Assembly (NCBI RefSeq): GCF_022808645.1
Contig: NZ_JAKZKT010000015.1
Span: 29,309 to 93,308 of the forward strand
Reading direction: 5' to 3'
DNA: 64,000 bases
Source of the DNA: Bacillus litorisediminis
Lineage (GTDB): Bacteria > Bacillota > Bacilli > Bacillales > JC228
Below are positions 9,780-19,141 of this stretch, one piece after another. Below the pieces are notes generated by a model, which did not search any database, was not told the DNA's origin, and was given only the letters and a program-made list of their open reading frames with translations. The stretch's first letter is position 1. Each line of letters starts with the position of its first letter. The position numbers and the translations under genes are program-made.

Positions 9780-10688
9780 ATGAAACTACTAGATGAGTTA
9801 ATAGCACTCCAGGCTGGAAATGTAAAAATAGATGAACCCATGTCTAAGCATACAACGATTAAAATTGGCGGGCCAGCTGAAATTTTTATTGAGCCTTCCA
9901 ATATTGAATCATTAGATAAAATAATGGAAGTTATACAGAAACATAAATCGCCATGGAGAGCGATTGGCAGAGGCTCAAACCTTTTAGTAAGAGATGGCGG
10001 AATCGAGGGTGTGGTTATCAAGCTTGGGAAGGGTGTCGATCAGCTCGAGTGGCTAGATGAACATACGATTCAAGTTGGAGGAGGCTTCTCATTAGTCTCA
10101 CTTGCTACACAATTAAGCCGGAAAGGTTTGCATGGGATCCAATTCGCTGGGGGAATCCCAGGTTCGGTTGGCGGTGCTGTTTACATGAATGCTGGTGCTC
10201 ATGGATCGGATATTTCACAGATTCTAGTAAAAGCAAGAATCTTATTTGAGGATGGCACAATTGAATGGCTTTCTAATAAGGAAATGGAATTTTCCTACAG
10301 AACTTCCGTTTTGCAAACAAAACGTCCGGGTATTGTACTAGAAGCTGTATTTCAATTGAAAGAAGGAAGTAAAGAACAGGCACTCGAAGAAATGAAAAAA
10401 TTCAAGGATTACAGAAGAGATACGCAGCCTTGGAATTCTCCTTGTGCTGGAAGTATATTCAGGAATCCATTACCGAATTATGCAGGCAAACTTGTTGAGG
10501 AAGCCGGTTTAAAAGGCCACAAAATGGGTGGTGCGCAAATTTCGGAACTTCATGGCAATTTTATTGTGAATACGGGAAATGCAACCGCAGAAGATGTGTT
10601 AGCCCTGATTCAGCACGTAAAGGATACGATCTATGATAAATTTAAAATCAGCATGGAAACTGAGGTTGAAATAATCGGTAAAAATTAG
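9780..10688 (+). CDS. murB: UDP-N-acetylenolpyruvoylglucosamine reductase
   Basis: FAD-dependent enzyme reducing UDP-GlcNAc-enolpyruvate to UDP-MurNAc with NADPH, 302 aa. ATG 9780 is preferred: GAGGTGA sits six bases upstream, whereas the TTG at 9777 would be only three bases away. The FAD-binding PCMH domain shows [19 protein letters not shown] and [18 protein letters not shown]. The C-terminal substrate domain has the catalytic serine region [10 protein letters not shown] (about residue 224), and ends with the conserved METEVEIIG glutamate. It has its own promoter and terminator-like hairpin, unlike the polycistronic arrangement in B. subtilis. Confidence 0.97.
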   Translation: MKLLDELIALQAGNVKIDEPMSKHTTIKIGGPAEIFIEPSNIESLDKIMEVIQKHKSPWRAIGRGSNLLVRDGGIEGVVIKLGKGVDQLEWLDEHTIQVGGGFSLVSLATQLSRKGLHGIQFAGGIPGSVGGAVYMNAGAHGSDISQILVKARILFEDGTIEWLSNKEMEFSYRTSVLQTKRPGIVLEAVFQLKEGSKEQALEEMKKFKDYRRDTQPWNSPCAGSIFRNPLPNYAGKLVEEAGLKGHKMGGAQISELHGNFIVNTGNATAEDVLALIQHVKDTIYDKFKISMETEVEIIGKN

Positions 10689-10718
10689 GGGATAATTGGT
10701 TTCAATCACTACTCCCTA

Positions 10719-10728
10719 TGATATAATT
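10719..10728 (+). promoter_or_regulatory. Extended -10 promoter ahead of divIB
   Basis: TGATATAAT fits the extended -10 consensus TGnTATAAT with a perfect TATAAT (10723-10728). The best -35 candidate is weak (TTTCAA, 16-bp spacing). The predicted start near 10735 would put the hairpin at 10755-10777 inside the leader. Confidence 0.5.
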
Positions 10729-10754
10729 TTTTCATATCGAAAAATGACAAGTGT

Positions 10755-10791
10755 AACGGCACACGTTTCGTGCCGTTGCTTTCTTGTTTTT
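10755..10791 (+). terminator. Hairpin with T-rich tail between murB and divIB
   Basis: An 8-bp perfect stem AACGGCAC/GTGCCGTT is followed by GCTTTCTTGTTTTT. It may terminate murB transcripts, or act as an attenuator in the divIB leader, since a good -10 lies 27 bases upstream. Confidence 0.55.
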
Positions 10792-10914
10792 ATTAAAGGA
10801 TCTATTACAATAATCCCGAACCTCCTCGGTTTCGGTTTTGCTCGTTTTTCCACTCTCGTGGATTTTTGCTCATTACAGCTGTATTGATTGATTTATACCT
10901 ATGAGGTGGTACCT

Positions 10915-11751
10915 GTGGATAAGTCCAAGGTTGTTTCTATTGAAGATCGAATCCCGAAGATTAAGAAAGAAAGAAGAAGAAAAGCAAATAGAAAAATGAT
11001 TTTTATTATCACGATGTTTTTCTTGCTTATCGGATGTATTATTTACTTTCAATCTCCATTGAGCCATGTTCAAACGATTGAAGTGAACGGAAATGACCTT
11101 GTAACCGAGAAGGAAATTATTGCCCAGTCTGGATTGTCCAGCAAGGTTAATATTTGGACTATTGATGAAACAGAAATTGAGAAAAAAATAAAAGAAATCG
11201 ATCAGATTGAAAATGTGTCTGTAACGATAAAATGGCCAAACAATATTACAATTGATATCTCTGAATGGAGAAGGGTGGCATATTATAAAAATGATCTTGA
11301 GTTTTTCCCTATATTAGAAAATGGCGAAATGCTTAATAAAAAAGAAGAGTCGATACCGGTGCACGCTCCCATCCTATTTGAATTTGACGGAGGACAAGCC
11401 TTAGAAATGATGGTACGGGAATTAATTAAACTTCCCCAGGAAGTAGTCCGGTCTATCTCTGAAATTTATTTAACACCAACTGACACGGATTCCTATTCCC
11501 TTACAGTCTATATGAATGATGGGTTTGAAGTAAAAGCGACAATTCGTACTTTTTCAAAAAAAATGGTTCATTATCCCTCTATTGTCAGCCAATTAGACCC
11601 CTCCATTAAAGGCTATGTCGATTTGACAGTAGGTGCTTATTTCAGACCTTATGAGACAGATGAAACAGAAGGAGAGGACCAAGAGTTAATCTTAAATGAA
11701 AATGAAGCAAGTCAAGAGGGGAATGATGAAGAAGATGAAAGTGAAGGGTAG
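10915..11751 (+). CDS. divIB: Cell-division protein DivIB (FtsQ homologue)
   Basis: Bitopic division protein of the DivIB-DivIC-FtsL complex, which regulates septal peptidoglycan synthesis. GTG 10915 is chosen because GAGGTGG lies six bases upstream; it gives 278 aa. A basic cytoplasmic segment (KIKKERRRKANRK) precedes one membrane segment (about residues 28-46). A POTRA domain beginning TIEVNGNDLV and a beta domain follow. The last 30 or so residues are strongly acidic. It overlaps the start of ylxW by roughly 26 bases. Confidence 0.94.
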   Translation: MDKSKVVSIEDRIPKIKKERRRKANRKMIFIITMFFLLIGCIIYFQSPLSHVQTIEVNGNDLVTEKEIIAQSGLSSKVNIWTIDETEIEKKIKEIDQIENVSVTIKWPNNITIDISEWRRVAYYKNDLEFFPILENGEMLNKKEESIPVHAPILFEFDGGQALEMMVRELIKLPQEVVRSISEIYLTPTDTDSYSLTVYMNDGFEVKATIRTFSKKMVHYPSIVSQLDPSIKGYVDLTVGAYFRPYETDETEGEDQELILNENEASQEGNDEEDESEG

Positions 11752-12430
11752 GCATGTCATTATTTCTCTGGTTACGTTAGTGTTAGGCTACATACTGGCT
11801 TTTTCATATGACCAAACACAAAATCAGCGTGAGACTGTACCCATCTCATCCAGTCAATGGGAACGGGAACTTGACTTAAGAAATGAGTTAGTTGAACTTG
11901 AAGAAGTCAATCGGAAGCTGCAGCAAGAATTGGATGAAAAACAAATGCAGGTCGTAAAAATAGAAGAAGAATTGTCCAACAAAGCGATCGTATACTCGAA
12001 TCTGGCAGAGGATATTCAAAAATACCGGATGTTTCTAGGGAAAATCAAAGTCGAAGGTCCTGGTGTCCAAGTCACTCTCGAAGATGCCAGCTATAATCCC
12101 AGTACCGATAACATCAGTGATTATATTGTTCACGAACAACAAGTTTTCAGGGTAATTAGTGAACTATATATCTCGGGTGCTCAGGCTGTTGCTATTAATG
12201 GGCAAAGACTTAAGGCTAATTCTTATATTGTCTGTGATGGACCGGTGATCACTGTAGACGGTAAGCAATTTAACGCTCCATTTAAAATTACGGCAATTGG
12301 TGATGCTGATACTCTATTTTCCGCTTTAAATTTAAATGGAGGCGTCATCGATGTGCTCGCATCGGAAAACATCGTGGTTACTCTCGAAAAAGCTGATCGT
12401 ATAGTCATGGATCCAATTCTTGGCAGCTAA
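11726..12430 (+). CDS. ylxW: DUF881 membrane-anchored protein YlxW
   Basis: DUF881-family protein of about 234 aa; function unknown, conserved in Bacillus dcw clusters between divIB and ftsA. Starts at 11723 or 11726 are both possible behind AGAGGGG; the earlier in-frame ATG 11696 has no site. One N-terminal membrane segment (VIISLVTLVLGYILAFSY) is followed by a coiled-coil stretch rich in Glu, Lys and Gln (about residues 45-95). A conserved C-terminal domain includes VEGPGVQVTLEDA and AQAVAINGQRL, so most of the protein should be extracytoplasmic. Paralogue ylxX follows directly. Confidence 0.88.
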   Translation: MKKMKVKGRHVIISLVTLVLGYILAFSYDQTQNQRETVPISSSQWERELDLRNELVELEEVNRKLQQELDEKQMQVVKIEEELSNKAIVYSNLAEDIQKYRMFLGKIKVEGPGVQVTLEDASYNPSTDNISDYIVHEQQVFRVISELYISGAQAVAINGQRLKANSYIVCDGPVITVDGKQFNAPFKITAIGDADTLFSALNLNGGVIDVLASENIVVTLEKADRIVMDPILGS

Positions 12431-12480
12431 TCGGTATTAATATTGCTACATTCGTTCAGTTAAAATGAAGGATGATTATT

Positions 12481-13191
12481 TTGAAGAAAAGTATAGTCAT
12501 ATTTTCGCTTGTTACCCTATTAATCGGTTTTATGATTGCCATTCAATTTAGGAGTGTTCAGGAGCCTGACCAAAGGGATACAAGGGATATTTGGGAAGTC
12601 CGGGAGCTTATTATTCAGGAGAAAGAACTGCAATCTGAATTGATCCGCGAGATTAGGGAAATTGAGGAGAAATTAGCCCAGTATCAAGAAACTCAAGCAC
12701 AGGAAGAATTAGAAGTGTTAAACTCGACATTAGAAGAATTTAAAGTAGAGGCAGGCTTAACTAAATATTCCGGACCTGGATTGATTATATCCATCTCTCC
12801 TTATTTCCAGGGGATTGAACTTGGCCAGGATGCTGTCGTTTTGTCTCCAGAAATGTTAAGTAAACTTGTCAACGACCTGTATATGTACGGAGCAAAGCAT
12901 ATTTCGATCCAAGGGCAAAGACTGATTAATTCGTCTGTAATTCGAGATATTAATAATGAAACCCATGTGGACGGATTGCCGCTTAACCGTTTCCCGATAG
13001 AGATTAAAGTCGTTGCTGAAAACGAAGAGCTAGCTGAAAAAGTATATAACCGGATTCAAGCCTCCAGCTTGGAGGATGAGTTTTTTGTAGAAGATCTTAA
13101 ATTTTCAGTTTCAAATGTGATGGATAAAGTAGAGCTACCAGCCTATCTGGATTCAATTGAGATAGGAAACATGAAGCCTGTTGAGGAATAA
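12481..13191 (+). CDS. ylxX: DUF881 membrane-anchored protein YlxX
   Basis: Second tandem DUF881 protein, about 236 aa from TTG 12481 (AAGGATG eight bases upstream); ATG 12472 is in frame but coincides with the ribosome site. Architecture repeats YlxW: a membrane segment near the N-terminus, an acidic coiled coil (about residues 30-85), then the DUF881 core with YSGPGLIISI and GAKHISIQGQRL. Function unknown; conserved position beside sbp and ftsA suggests a cell-envelope or division role. Confidence 0.87.
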   Translation: MKKSIVIFSLVTLLIGFMIAIQFRSVQEPDQRDTRDIWEVRELIIQEKELQSELIREIREIEEKLAQYQETQAQEELEVLNSTLEEFKVEAGLTKYSGPGLIISISPYFQGIELGQDAVVLSPEMLSKLVNDLYMYGAKHISIQGQRLINSSVIRDINNETHVDGLPLNRFPIEIKVVAENEELAEKVYNRIQASSLEDEFFVEDLKFSVSNVMDKVELPAYLDSIEIGNMKPVEE

Positions 13192-13205
13192 GGAGGACAA
13201 ATCGT

Positions 13206-13568
13206 ATGTGGCTTCCCCTATTTGCTCTGATTGTCGGGGTTGTACTTGGTTTTTTAACAGACATAAAAATACCGGAAGAATATGCCAATTACCTGTCAAT
13301 TGCAGTGCTGGCGGCTCTTGATACTTTATTCGGGGGAATCCGTGCACATCTGCAGAATGTATACGATGAAAAGGTGTTTGTGTCTGGATTTTTTTTCAAT
13401 ATATTACTTGCTGCAAGTTTAGCTTTTCTAGGTGTCCATCTTGGTGTAGACTTGTATTTAGCAGCTATATTTGCGTTTGGTGTCCGACTATTCCAAAATA
13501 TAGCAGTCATTAGACGTATACTCATTAATAACTGGGCAAGCAGACGTGAAAAAAATGAAAAAAATTAA
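13206..13568 (+). CDS. sbp: Small basic protein Sbp (DUF1290)
   Basis: A 120-aa integral membrane protein of the DUF1290 family with about four hydrophobic segments and a basic tail (NNWASRREKNEKN). GGAGG lies nine bases before the ATG. The core DTLFGGIRAHLQ matches the family. Found next to ftsA in Bacillus; role not established. It is the last gene before a 111-bp gap containing a possible weak promoter (TTGACG at 13595, GGTAAT 18 bp on). Confidence 0.9.
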   Translation: MWLPLFALIVGVVLGFLTDIKIPEEYANYLSIAVLAALDTLFGGIRAHLQNVYDEKVFVSGFFFNILLAASLAFLGVHLGVDLYLAAIFAFGVRLFQNIAVIRRILINNWASRREKNEKN

Positions 13569-13679
13569 ATAGTTGTAGAGGGAAATTCCATTATTTGACG
13601 AATATTTTAAGAATAATAGGTAATTCATTAATCAATTGTTGTTCTAACATAGATTAGGAGTTAAGGAGGTGCCATTAGA

Positions 13680-14963
13680 ATGAACAGCAATGAATATTAT
13701 GTAAGCTTAGACATCGGTACATCCACCGTAAAAGTCATTATTGGCGAGATGGTGAATGACTCTTTAAATATTATCGGAGTTGGTCATGTAAAATCTGAAG
13801 GTCTACGTAAAGGATCGATTGTAGATATAGATGAAACCGTTCATTCAATTAAAAAAGCTATCGAACAGGCTGAAAGAATGATTGGAATGACCATTCGTGA
13901 TGTCATAGTAGGTATTTCTGGAAATCATGTGATGCTGCAAAAATCACATGGCGTAGTTGCAGTATCAAGTGAAAATCGTGAAATTACAAATGAGGATATT
14001 TCAAGAGTAATGGATGCAGCTCAGGTCGTTTCGATTCCGCCTGAGAGAGAAATTATCAACATAATTCCGAATCAGTTTATTGTTGACGGACTTGATGAAA
14101 TTAACGATCCGCGTGGCATGATTGGTGTTCGTCTAGAAATGGAAGGCACCATCATTACCGGTTCAAAAACGTTATTACATAATTTATTGCGATGTGTGGA
14201 AAAAGCGGGGTTAAATATCGTTGATATCGTCCTTCAGCCATTAGCTGCAGGCGCACTTGCTCTTTCAAAAGATGAGAAGAACATGGGTGTTGTATTAGTA
14301 GATATTGGTGGCGGTTCTACTTCGATTGCCTATTTTGAGAATGGCAGTCTTGCAGCCACTTCTGTCCTTCCAGTTGGAGGAGACCATATTACAAAGGACC
14401 TTTCTATAGGTCTTAAAACAACGACTGAAACTGCAGAAGAAATTAAAATTAAGTATGGACATGCTTTTTACGATGACGCATCAGAAGATGAAGTATTTAC
14501 TGTCCCTATTATCGGCAGTGACCAGCATCAGCAGTTTAATCAGCTGGAAATTGCTGATATTATTGAAGCGAGACTAGAAGAAATATTTGATCTGATCCAG
14601 CATGATTTAAGACGAATGGGCGTTCGGGATGTGCCTGGAGGATACGTTTTATCTGGCGGGGTTGCGAACTTACCAGGAGTACTAGAGCTTGCTCAAGTAG
14701 TTTTTCAAAATCGAGTAAGAGTTGCCATTCCTGATTACATCGGTGTAAGAGAACCACAATATACAACAGCAGTTGGTTTAATAAAGTATGCCTATAAGAG
14801 TGCTAGATTACTAGGAAGAAATGTCGGTACAGGGCCAGTTCCAGTTGAAGTGGTTGAAAAACGACAGCCTTCTAAACCTCAAGGAAAATCAAAAGCACCG
14901 AATGAATCCCAGGATAAAATGTCATCAAAGATGAAGAAGTTCCTTGGTTATTTCTTCGAATAA
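13680..14963 (+). CDS. ftsA: Cell-division protein FtsA
   Basis: Actin-like ATPase that tethers FtsZ filaments to the membrane and recruits later division proteins, 427 aa. The N-terminal phosphate-1 motif is DIGTSTVKV and the phosphate-2 motif is VDIGGGSTSIA (about residue 211). An adenosine motif LSGGVANLPG lies near 327. The C-terminus KMKKFLGYFFE fits the amphipathic membrane-targeting helix. The ATG has AAGGAGGTG upstream. It is followed after 40 bases by ftsZ, an operon conserved throughout Bacilli. Confidence 0.97.
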   Translation: MNSNEYYVSLDIGTSTVKVIIGEMVNDSLNIIGVGHVKSEGLRKGSIVDIDETVHSIKKAIEQAERMIGMTIRDVIVGISGNHVMLQKSHGVVAVSSENREITNEDISRVMDAAQVVSIPPEREIINIIPNQFIVDGLDEINDPRGMIGVRLEMEGTIITGSKTLLHNLLRCVEKAGLNIVDIVLQPLAAGALALSKDEKNMGVVLVDIGGGSTSIAYFENGSLAATSVLPVGGDHITKDLSIGLKTTTETAEEIKIKYGHAFYDDASEDEVFTVPIIGSDQHQQFNQLEIADIIEARLEEIFDLIQHDLRRMGVRDVPGGYVLSGGVANLPGVLELAQVVFQNRVRVAIPDYIGVREPQYTTAVGLIKYAYKSARLLGRNVGTGPVPVEVVEKRQPSKPQGKSKAPNESQDKMSSKMKKFLGYFFE

Positions 14964-15003
14964 AACTCTTCATGGAAATAAGTGAAATTTAGGAGGATTT
15001 GTC

Positions 15004-16149
15004 ATGTTTGAATATGAAACTGATTTAGACCAACTGGCTACGATAAAAGTAATCGGTGTCGGTGGTGGCGGAAACAATGCAGTTAACCGAATGATCGAGC
15101 ATGGGGTTCAAGGAGTTGAATTTATTGCAGTCAACACAGATGCCCAAGCACTAAATCTTTCAAAAGCAGAAGTCAAAATGCAAATAGGCGGAAAGCTGAC
15201 AAGAGGGCTTGGAGCTGGAGCAAATCCTGAGGTCGGAAAAAAAGCCGCTGAAGAAAGCAAAGAGCAGCTTGAGGAAGTACTAAAGGGTGCTGACATGGTA
15301 TTCGTTACGGCAGGTATGGGCGGCGGAACAGGAACTGGTGCAGCACCTGTCATTGCCCAAATTGCAAGAGATCTCGGAGCTTTAACAGTTGGTGTAGTCA
15401 CAAGACCATTTACTTTTGAAGGCAGAAAGAGATCGACTCAAGCCGCAGGCGGTATCTCAGCAATGAAGGAAGCAGTGGATACCTTAATTGTTATTCCAAA
15501 TGACCGTTTACTTGAAATTGTTGATAAAAGCACGCCAATGCTTGAGGCGTTCCGTGAAGCAGATAATGTACTGCGCCAAGGGGTACAGGGGATTTCAGAT
15601 TTAATCGCTGTGCCTGGACTCATTAACCTTGACTTTGCTGATGTAAAAACAATTATGTCTAACAAAGGCTCTGCGTTAATGGGAATTGGGGTGGCTACTG
15701 GTGAAAATAGAGCGGCAGAAGCTGCGAAAAAGGCAATCTCCAGTCCGTTACTTGAAACTTCGATTGACGGAGCGCAAGGTGTTCTTATGAACATTACCGG
15801 CGGCTCAAACCTCAGTCTGTATGAAGTCCAAGAAGCAGCAGATATTGTCGCTTCTGCATCTGATCAGGACGTCAATATGATCTTTGGATCTGTAATCAAT
15901 GAAAATCTTAAGGATGAAATCGTTGTAACGGTTATAGCAACTGGCTTTAATGAGGAAGTTTCTCATCCGAAACCAAGCCGTCCGGCATTTGGACAAATGA
16001 AGCCAAGTTCAAATGTACAGCCGAGACGTGAACAGCAGCGCAAAGAGGAGTACACTCCTGAACCTCCGCGTTCTGCAACTTCATCCCAGCAAGTTGAAGA
16101 AGCACTCGATATTCCAACATTCTTAAGAAATCGGAATAGAAGACGATAA
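15004..16149 (+). CDS. ftsZ: Tubulin-like division GTPase FtsZ
   Basis: GTP-dependent polymer that forms the Z ring, 381 aa. GTP contacts are seen at [13 protein letters not shown] (about residue 19) and the tubulin signature [11 protein letters not shown] (about 104); the synergy-loop region includes [10 protein letters not shown] variable Pro/Ser/Gln-rich linker (about 318-365) precedes the C-terminal peptide [15 protein letters not shown], which binds FtsA, SepF, EzrA and ZapA-type partners. AGGAGG precedes the ATG. A strong terminator follows. The bpr/bpf protease genes of B. subtilis are absent between ftsZ and spoIIGA. Confidence 0.98.
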   Translation: MFEYETDLDQLATIKVIGVGGGGNNAVNRMIEHGVQGVEFIAVNTDAQALNLSKAEVKMQIGGKLTRGLGAGANPEVGKKAAEESKEQLEEVLKGADMVFVTAGMGGGTGTGAAPVIAQIARDLGALTVGVVTRPFTFEGRKRSTQAAGGISAMKEAVDTLIVIPNDRLLEIVDKSTPMLEAFREADNVLRQGVQGISDLIAVPGLINLDFADVKTIMSNKGSALMGIGVATGENRAAEAAKKAISSPLLETSIDGAQGVLMNITGGSNLSLYEVQEAADIVASASDQDVNMIFGSVINENLKDEIVVTVIATGFNEEVSHPKPSRPAFGQMKPSSNVQPRREQQRKEEYTPEPPRSATSSQQVEEALDIPTFLRNRNRRR

Positions 16150-16173
16150 TGGATGGTTTTAAGTAAAAAATAG

Positions 16174-16218
16174 GCTGTCTTTGAAAGGGTTTAGCCCTTT
16201 CAAAGACAGCTTTTTTTT
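16174..16218 (+). terminator. Strong intrinsic terminator after ftsZ
   Basis: A 16-bp perfect stem (GCTGTCTTTGAAAGGG and its complement) with a TTTAG loop ends in eight T. It isolates the dcw cluster from the sporulation block. Confidence 0.95.
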
Positions 16219-16339
16219 GAAAGAATTTTGAGGTTGCTTGAATAATCGCGTGGTAAGTTATCCTATAAAAAACAACCATCATTTTACAGACAAAATCCGC
16301 AAAAATCTCTAAAAATTTCTGGCCTTTCGCTGACAGAAA

Positions 16340-16373
16340 CTGACACACTTCCATAGAATGCCTACGTTATACT
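16340..16373 (+). promoter_or_regulatory. spoIIG-type promoter with 22-bp spacing
   Basis: CTGACA (16340-16345) and TATACT (16368-16373) are separated by exactly 22 bp. This is the unusual spacing known for the Spo0A-activated sigma-A promoter spoIIG of B. subtilis. The TTTCGCTGACAGAAACTGACA context upstream could hold degenerate Spo0A boxes, but none is a clean TGTCGAA. Confidence 0.7.
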
Positions 16374-16419
16374 TTATAAAAGCAGATTAGCCAAGCTAAT
16401 ACGCGGAGGGGGGATCTAC

Positions 16420-17343
16420 CTGACATTTTACATGGATGTTATATGGCTGTTGAACTTCCTTTTTGATGTACTTCTCCTCCAATTTACAGCATTATTATTA
16501 AAAACAAAAATTTCGTGGTGGAGACTTATAGCTGCAGGGGGAATAGCCTCTTTCTCCGTTTTTGGATATGTCTTTCCATTTTTCGGTTTTCTATTGCATC
16601 CATTCATTAAATTAGTGCTATCTTTCTTCATTGTATGGATGGCTTTTGGTTATCGCCGTTTCAAGTTTTTTTGGCAGGCTACCATTACTTTTTACATCAC
16701 TACTTTTATTTTAGGCGGAGGACTGATTGGGCTTCATTATTTCTTTCAATATGAATCCCCATTTTCAAAATCGTTACTAATCGCGAGTGTAAAAGGATTT
16801 GGAGATCCGATTAGCTGGGTTTTTGTCATAATCGGTTTTCCAGTAATATGGTTTATCTCTACGAAACAATCAGAAAAATGGGAGATGAGCAAAATTCGGT
16901 TCAATGAAACGGTGAAGGTATATGTTGAAATGATGGGTATGAAATGGAATTTCACCGGTCTCGTTGATAGCGGAAACCAATTATACGATCCGATTACCAA
17001 GCTTCCGGTTATGATTGTTTCCACCAATCAGCTAAAAGATGAACTTCCATCAGAAATTCTTAAAACTTCGCAAAATCCGGATGAATACTTGAATGGCAGC
17101 ATTTTACTTCCGCAAGGGTGGGATTATCGGCTGCGGATGATACCAGCTCGGACTGTGGGGCAATCTGGTGAGTTATTAGTCGCTTTTAAACCAGATCAGA
17201 TCGTAATTGAAACAAAAGCTGGCCAAATTGAACCAAAAGGACTAATCGCATTCTCCAGCCATTCCCTGTCGTCTGAAGGTATGTTTGATTGTATTATTCA
17301 TCCTAAAATGATGACAAAGCTACCCGTTATCCCTGCATCATAG
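16420..17343 (+). CDS. spoIIGA: Sporulation sigma-E processing peptidase SpoIIGA
   Basis: Membrane aspartic protease that cleaves pro-sigma-E in the mother cell after a signal from SpoIIR. Five N-terminal membrane segments precede a cytosolic protease domain. The catalytic Asp is in LVDSGNQLYDP, followed by a conserved C-terminal IIHPKML/M motif. The start appears to be CTG 16420: GGAGGGGGG ends six bases upstream, while ATG 16432 is 18 bases away. The extra residues (LTFY before MDVIW) align with MKIYLDVIW of B. subtilis, and the catalytic Asp then becomes residue 183, the B. subtilis number. Length 307 aa. sigE follows after 137 bp. Confidence 0.93.
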   Translation: MTFYMDVIWLLNFLFDVLLLQFTALLLKTKISWWRLIAAGGIASFSVFGYVFPFFGFLLHPFIKLVLSFFIVWMAFGYRRFKFFWQATITFYITTFILGGGLIGLHYFFQYESPFSKSLLIASVKGFGDPISWVFVIIGFPVIWFISTKQSEKWEMSKIRFNETVKVYVEMMGMKWNFTGLVDSGNQLYDPITKLPVMIVSTNQLKDELPSEILKTSQNPDEYLNGSILLPQGWDYRLRMIPARTVGQSGELLVAFKPDQIVIETKAGQIEPKGLIAFSSHSLSSEGMFDCIIHPKMMTKLPVIPAS

Positions 17344-17480
17344 ATGAGAGCTTACTTCTACTATACTGTGGATCTTTAAATTTTATACTTTTTTGTGTTA
17401 ATAATTCGCTAAGACAAGGGCTATATGAACTATTTTAATCTTAAGATTGATTAGTCTAATTATAAAAAGGAGGAGCAGGA

Positions 17481-18197
17481 TTGAAACTTTTTCTACGACT
17501 TCAATATTACTGGTACAAATTACTGATTAAATTAGGCATCAAAACGGATGAAATATATTACATAGGCGGCAGTGAGGCTCTTCCCCCTCCACTTACGAAA
17601 GAAGAAGAAGAAATGCTGCTCGAAAAACTGCCAAAAGGGGATAAAGCGGCAAGATCGCTTTTAATTGAGCGAAATCTCCGTCTTGTTGTATATATAGCAC
17701 GTAAATTTGAAAACACGGGCATCAACATTGAAGATTTAATAAGTATCGGAACAATCGGCTTGATTAAAGCGGTTAATACCTTTAATCCCGAGAAAAAAAT
17801 AAAGTTGGCTACTTATGCATCGAGATGTATTGAAAATGAAATTTTAATGTACTTGAGAAGAAATAACAAAATCCGATCAGAGGTATCATTTGACGAACCG
17901 CTTAATATCGATTGGGATGGCAATGAGTTGCTGTTATCGGATGTCCTTGGTACAGAAGAAGATATTATCACGAAGGATTTAGAGGCCAGCGTTGACCGAA
18001 AGCTCTTACTAAAAGCTTTACATCAGCTTTCAGCAAGAGAAAAACAAATCATGGAGCTTCGTTTTGGCCTTGTGGGAGGAGAAGAAAAAACTCAAAAAGA
18101 TGTTGCTGATATGCTGGGAATCTCCCAATCCTATATTTCAAGATTAGAGAAAAGGATCATCAAAAGATTACAAAAAGAATTTAACAAGATGGTTTAA
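17481..18197 (+). CDS. sigE: Mother-cell sigma factor E precursor
   Basis: RNA polymerase sigma factor of the early mother cell, 238 aa, made as inactive pro-sigma-E. The TTG start has AAAGGAGGAG upstream. The N-terminal amphipathic pro-sequence is [19 protein letters not shown], with the SpoIIGA cleavage region near [15 protein letters not shown]. Sigma region 2 ([15 protein letters not shown]... [11 protein letters not shown]) and region 4 ([20 protein letters not shown]) follow. Co-directional with spoIIGA and presumably transcribed from the spoIIG promoter. Confidence 0.97.
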   Translation: MKLFLRLQYYWYKLLIKLGIKTDEIYYIGGSEALPPPLTKEEEEMLLEKLPKGDKAARSLLIERNLRLVVYIARKFENTGINIEDLISIGTIGLIKAVNTFNPEKKIKLATYASRCIENEILMYLRRNNKIRSEVSFDEPLNIDWDGNELLLSDVLGTEEDIITKDLEASVDRKLLLKALHQLSAREKQIMELRFGLVGGEEKTQKDVADMLGISQSYISRLEKRIIKRLQKEFNKMV

Positions 18198-18229
18198 GTC
18201 CATTAAAATTTTTTAAAAAAATTTTTCTA

Positions 18230-18257
18230 GCATAATAATTTCAAGCGTATCATAGTA
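18230..18257 (+). promoter_or_regulatory. Sigma-F/sigma-G-type promoter for sigG
   Basis: GCATA (18230-18234), a 16-bp spacer and CATAGTA (18251-18257) fit the forespore consensus (GHATR, about 15 bp, CATnnTA). sigG is known to be switched on by sigma-F and then by itself, which suits this position about 105 bp upstream. Confidence 0.65.
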
Positions 18258-18361
18258 TTGAGGGTTTTTAGAACACTTGTTCCCATGAAGCTTGTGCATA
18301 TTTTTCCTTCCGCAGGAGATACTTATTTTTGAACAGCAGCTCCTGTTAGGAGGGAAAAGGG

Positions 18362-19141
18362 TTGACTCGAAACAAAGTTGAAATTTGTGGTGTAGATACT
18401 TCTAAACTTCCCGTTTTAAAAAATGAGGAGATGCGCAAGTTGTTTAAGCAAATGCATGAAGGCGACTTGTCAGCACGAGAAAAGCTAGTTAACGGAAACT
18501 TACGGCTTGTTTTAAGTGTGATTCAAAGATTTAACAACAGAGGCGAATTTGTAGACGACTTGTTTCAAGTTGGCTGTATTGGACTAATGAAATCCATTGA
18601 TAATTTCGATCTTGGCCAGAATGTGAAGTTTTCTACGTATGCCGTTCCAATGATTATTGGAGAAATCAGACGCTATTTACGTGATAATAATCCAATTCGT
18701 GTGTCAAGGTCATTGCGAGACATCGCCTATAAAGCTCTCCAGGTTCGTGAACGATTAATCAGTGAAACCTCAAGGGAACCGACTCCGGAAGAAATTGCAA
18801 AAGAATTAGATGTTTCCCAAGAAGAGATTGTATTTGCTTTGGATGCTATACAAGATCCCGTTTCCTTATTTGAGCCGATTTACAATGACGGCGGAGACCC
18901 AATTTATGTAGTGGATCAGTTAAGTGATGAGCGAAACAAAGATTCCAATTGGATTGAAGAGTTAGCCTTAAAAGAAGGCATGAGAAGATTAAACGACAGA
19001 GAAAAACTAATTTTGAAAAAACGATTTTTCCAAGGGAAAACACAAATGGAGGTTGCCGAGGAAATAGGTATCTCCCAGGCTCAAGTATCCCGTTTAGAAA
19101 AGGCTGCGATTAAACAAATGAATAAAAACATCCAATCCTAA
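18362..19141 (+). CDS. sigG: Late forespore sigma factor G
   Basis: Sigma factor of the late forespore, 259 aa, nearly identical in layout to B. subtilis SigG. The TTG start is preceded by TTAGGAGGG. The distinctive N-terminus RNKVEICGVDTSKLPVL is the segment through which anti-sigma factors discriminate sigma-G. Region 2 (NLRLVLSVIQRFNNRGE... FDLGQNVKFSTYAVPMI), region 3, and region 4 (GKTQMEVAEEIGISQAQVSR) are complete. A terminator overlaps the stop codon. Confidence 0.97.
   Translation: MTRNKVEICGVDTSKLPVLKNEEMRKLFKQMHEGDLSAREKLVNGNLRLVLSVIQRFNNRGEFVDDLFQVGCIGLMKSIDNFDLGQNVKFSTYAVPMIIGEIRRYLRDNNPIRVSRSLRDIAYKALQVRERLISETSREPTPEEIAKELDVSQEEIVFALDAIQDPVSLFEPIYNDGGDPIYVVDQLSDERNKDSNWIEELALKEGMRRLNDREKLILKKRFFQGKTQMEVAEEIGISQAQVSRLEKAAIKQMNKNIQS

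Noticed and set aside
10696..10887. 63-codon frame between murB and divIB
   Set aside because: It spans the promoter and hairpin of this gap, lacks a ribosome site and has no recognisable pattern.
16432..16434. ATG 16432 as spoIIGA start
   Set aside because: It is 18 bases from the Shine-Dalgarno and loses four residues that align with B. subtilis SpoIIGA; CTG 16420 fits better.
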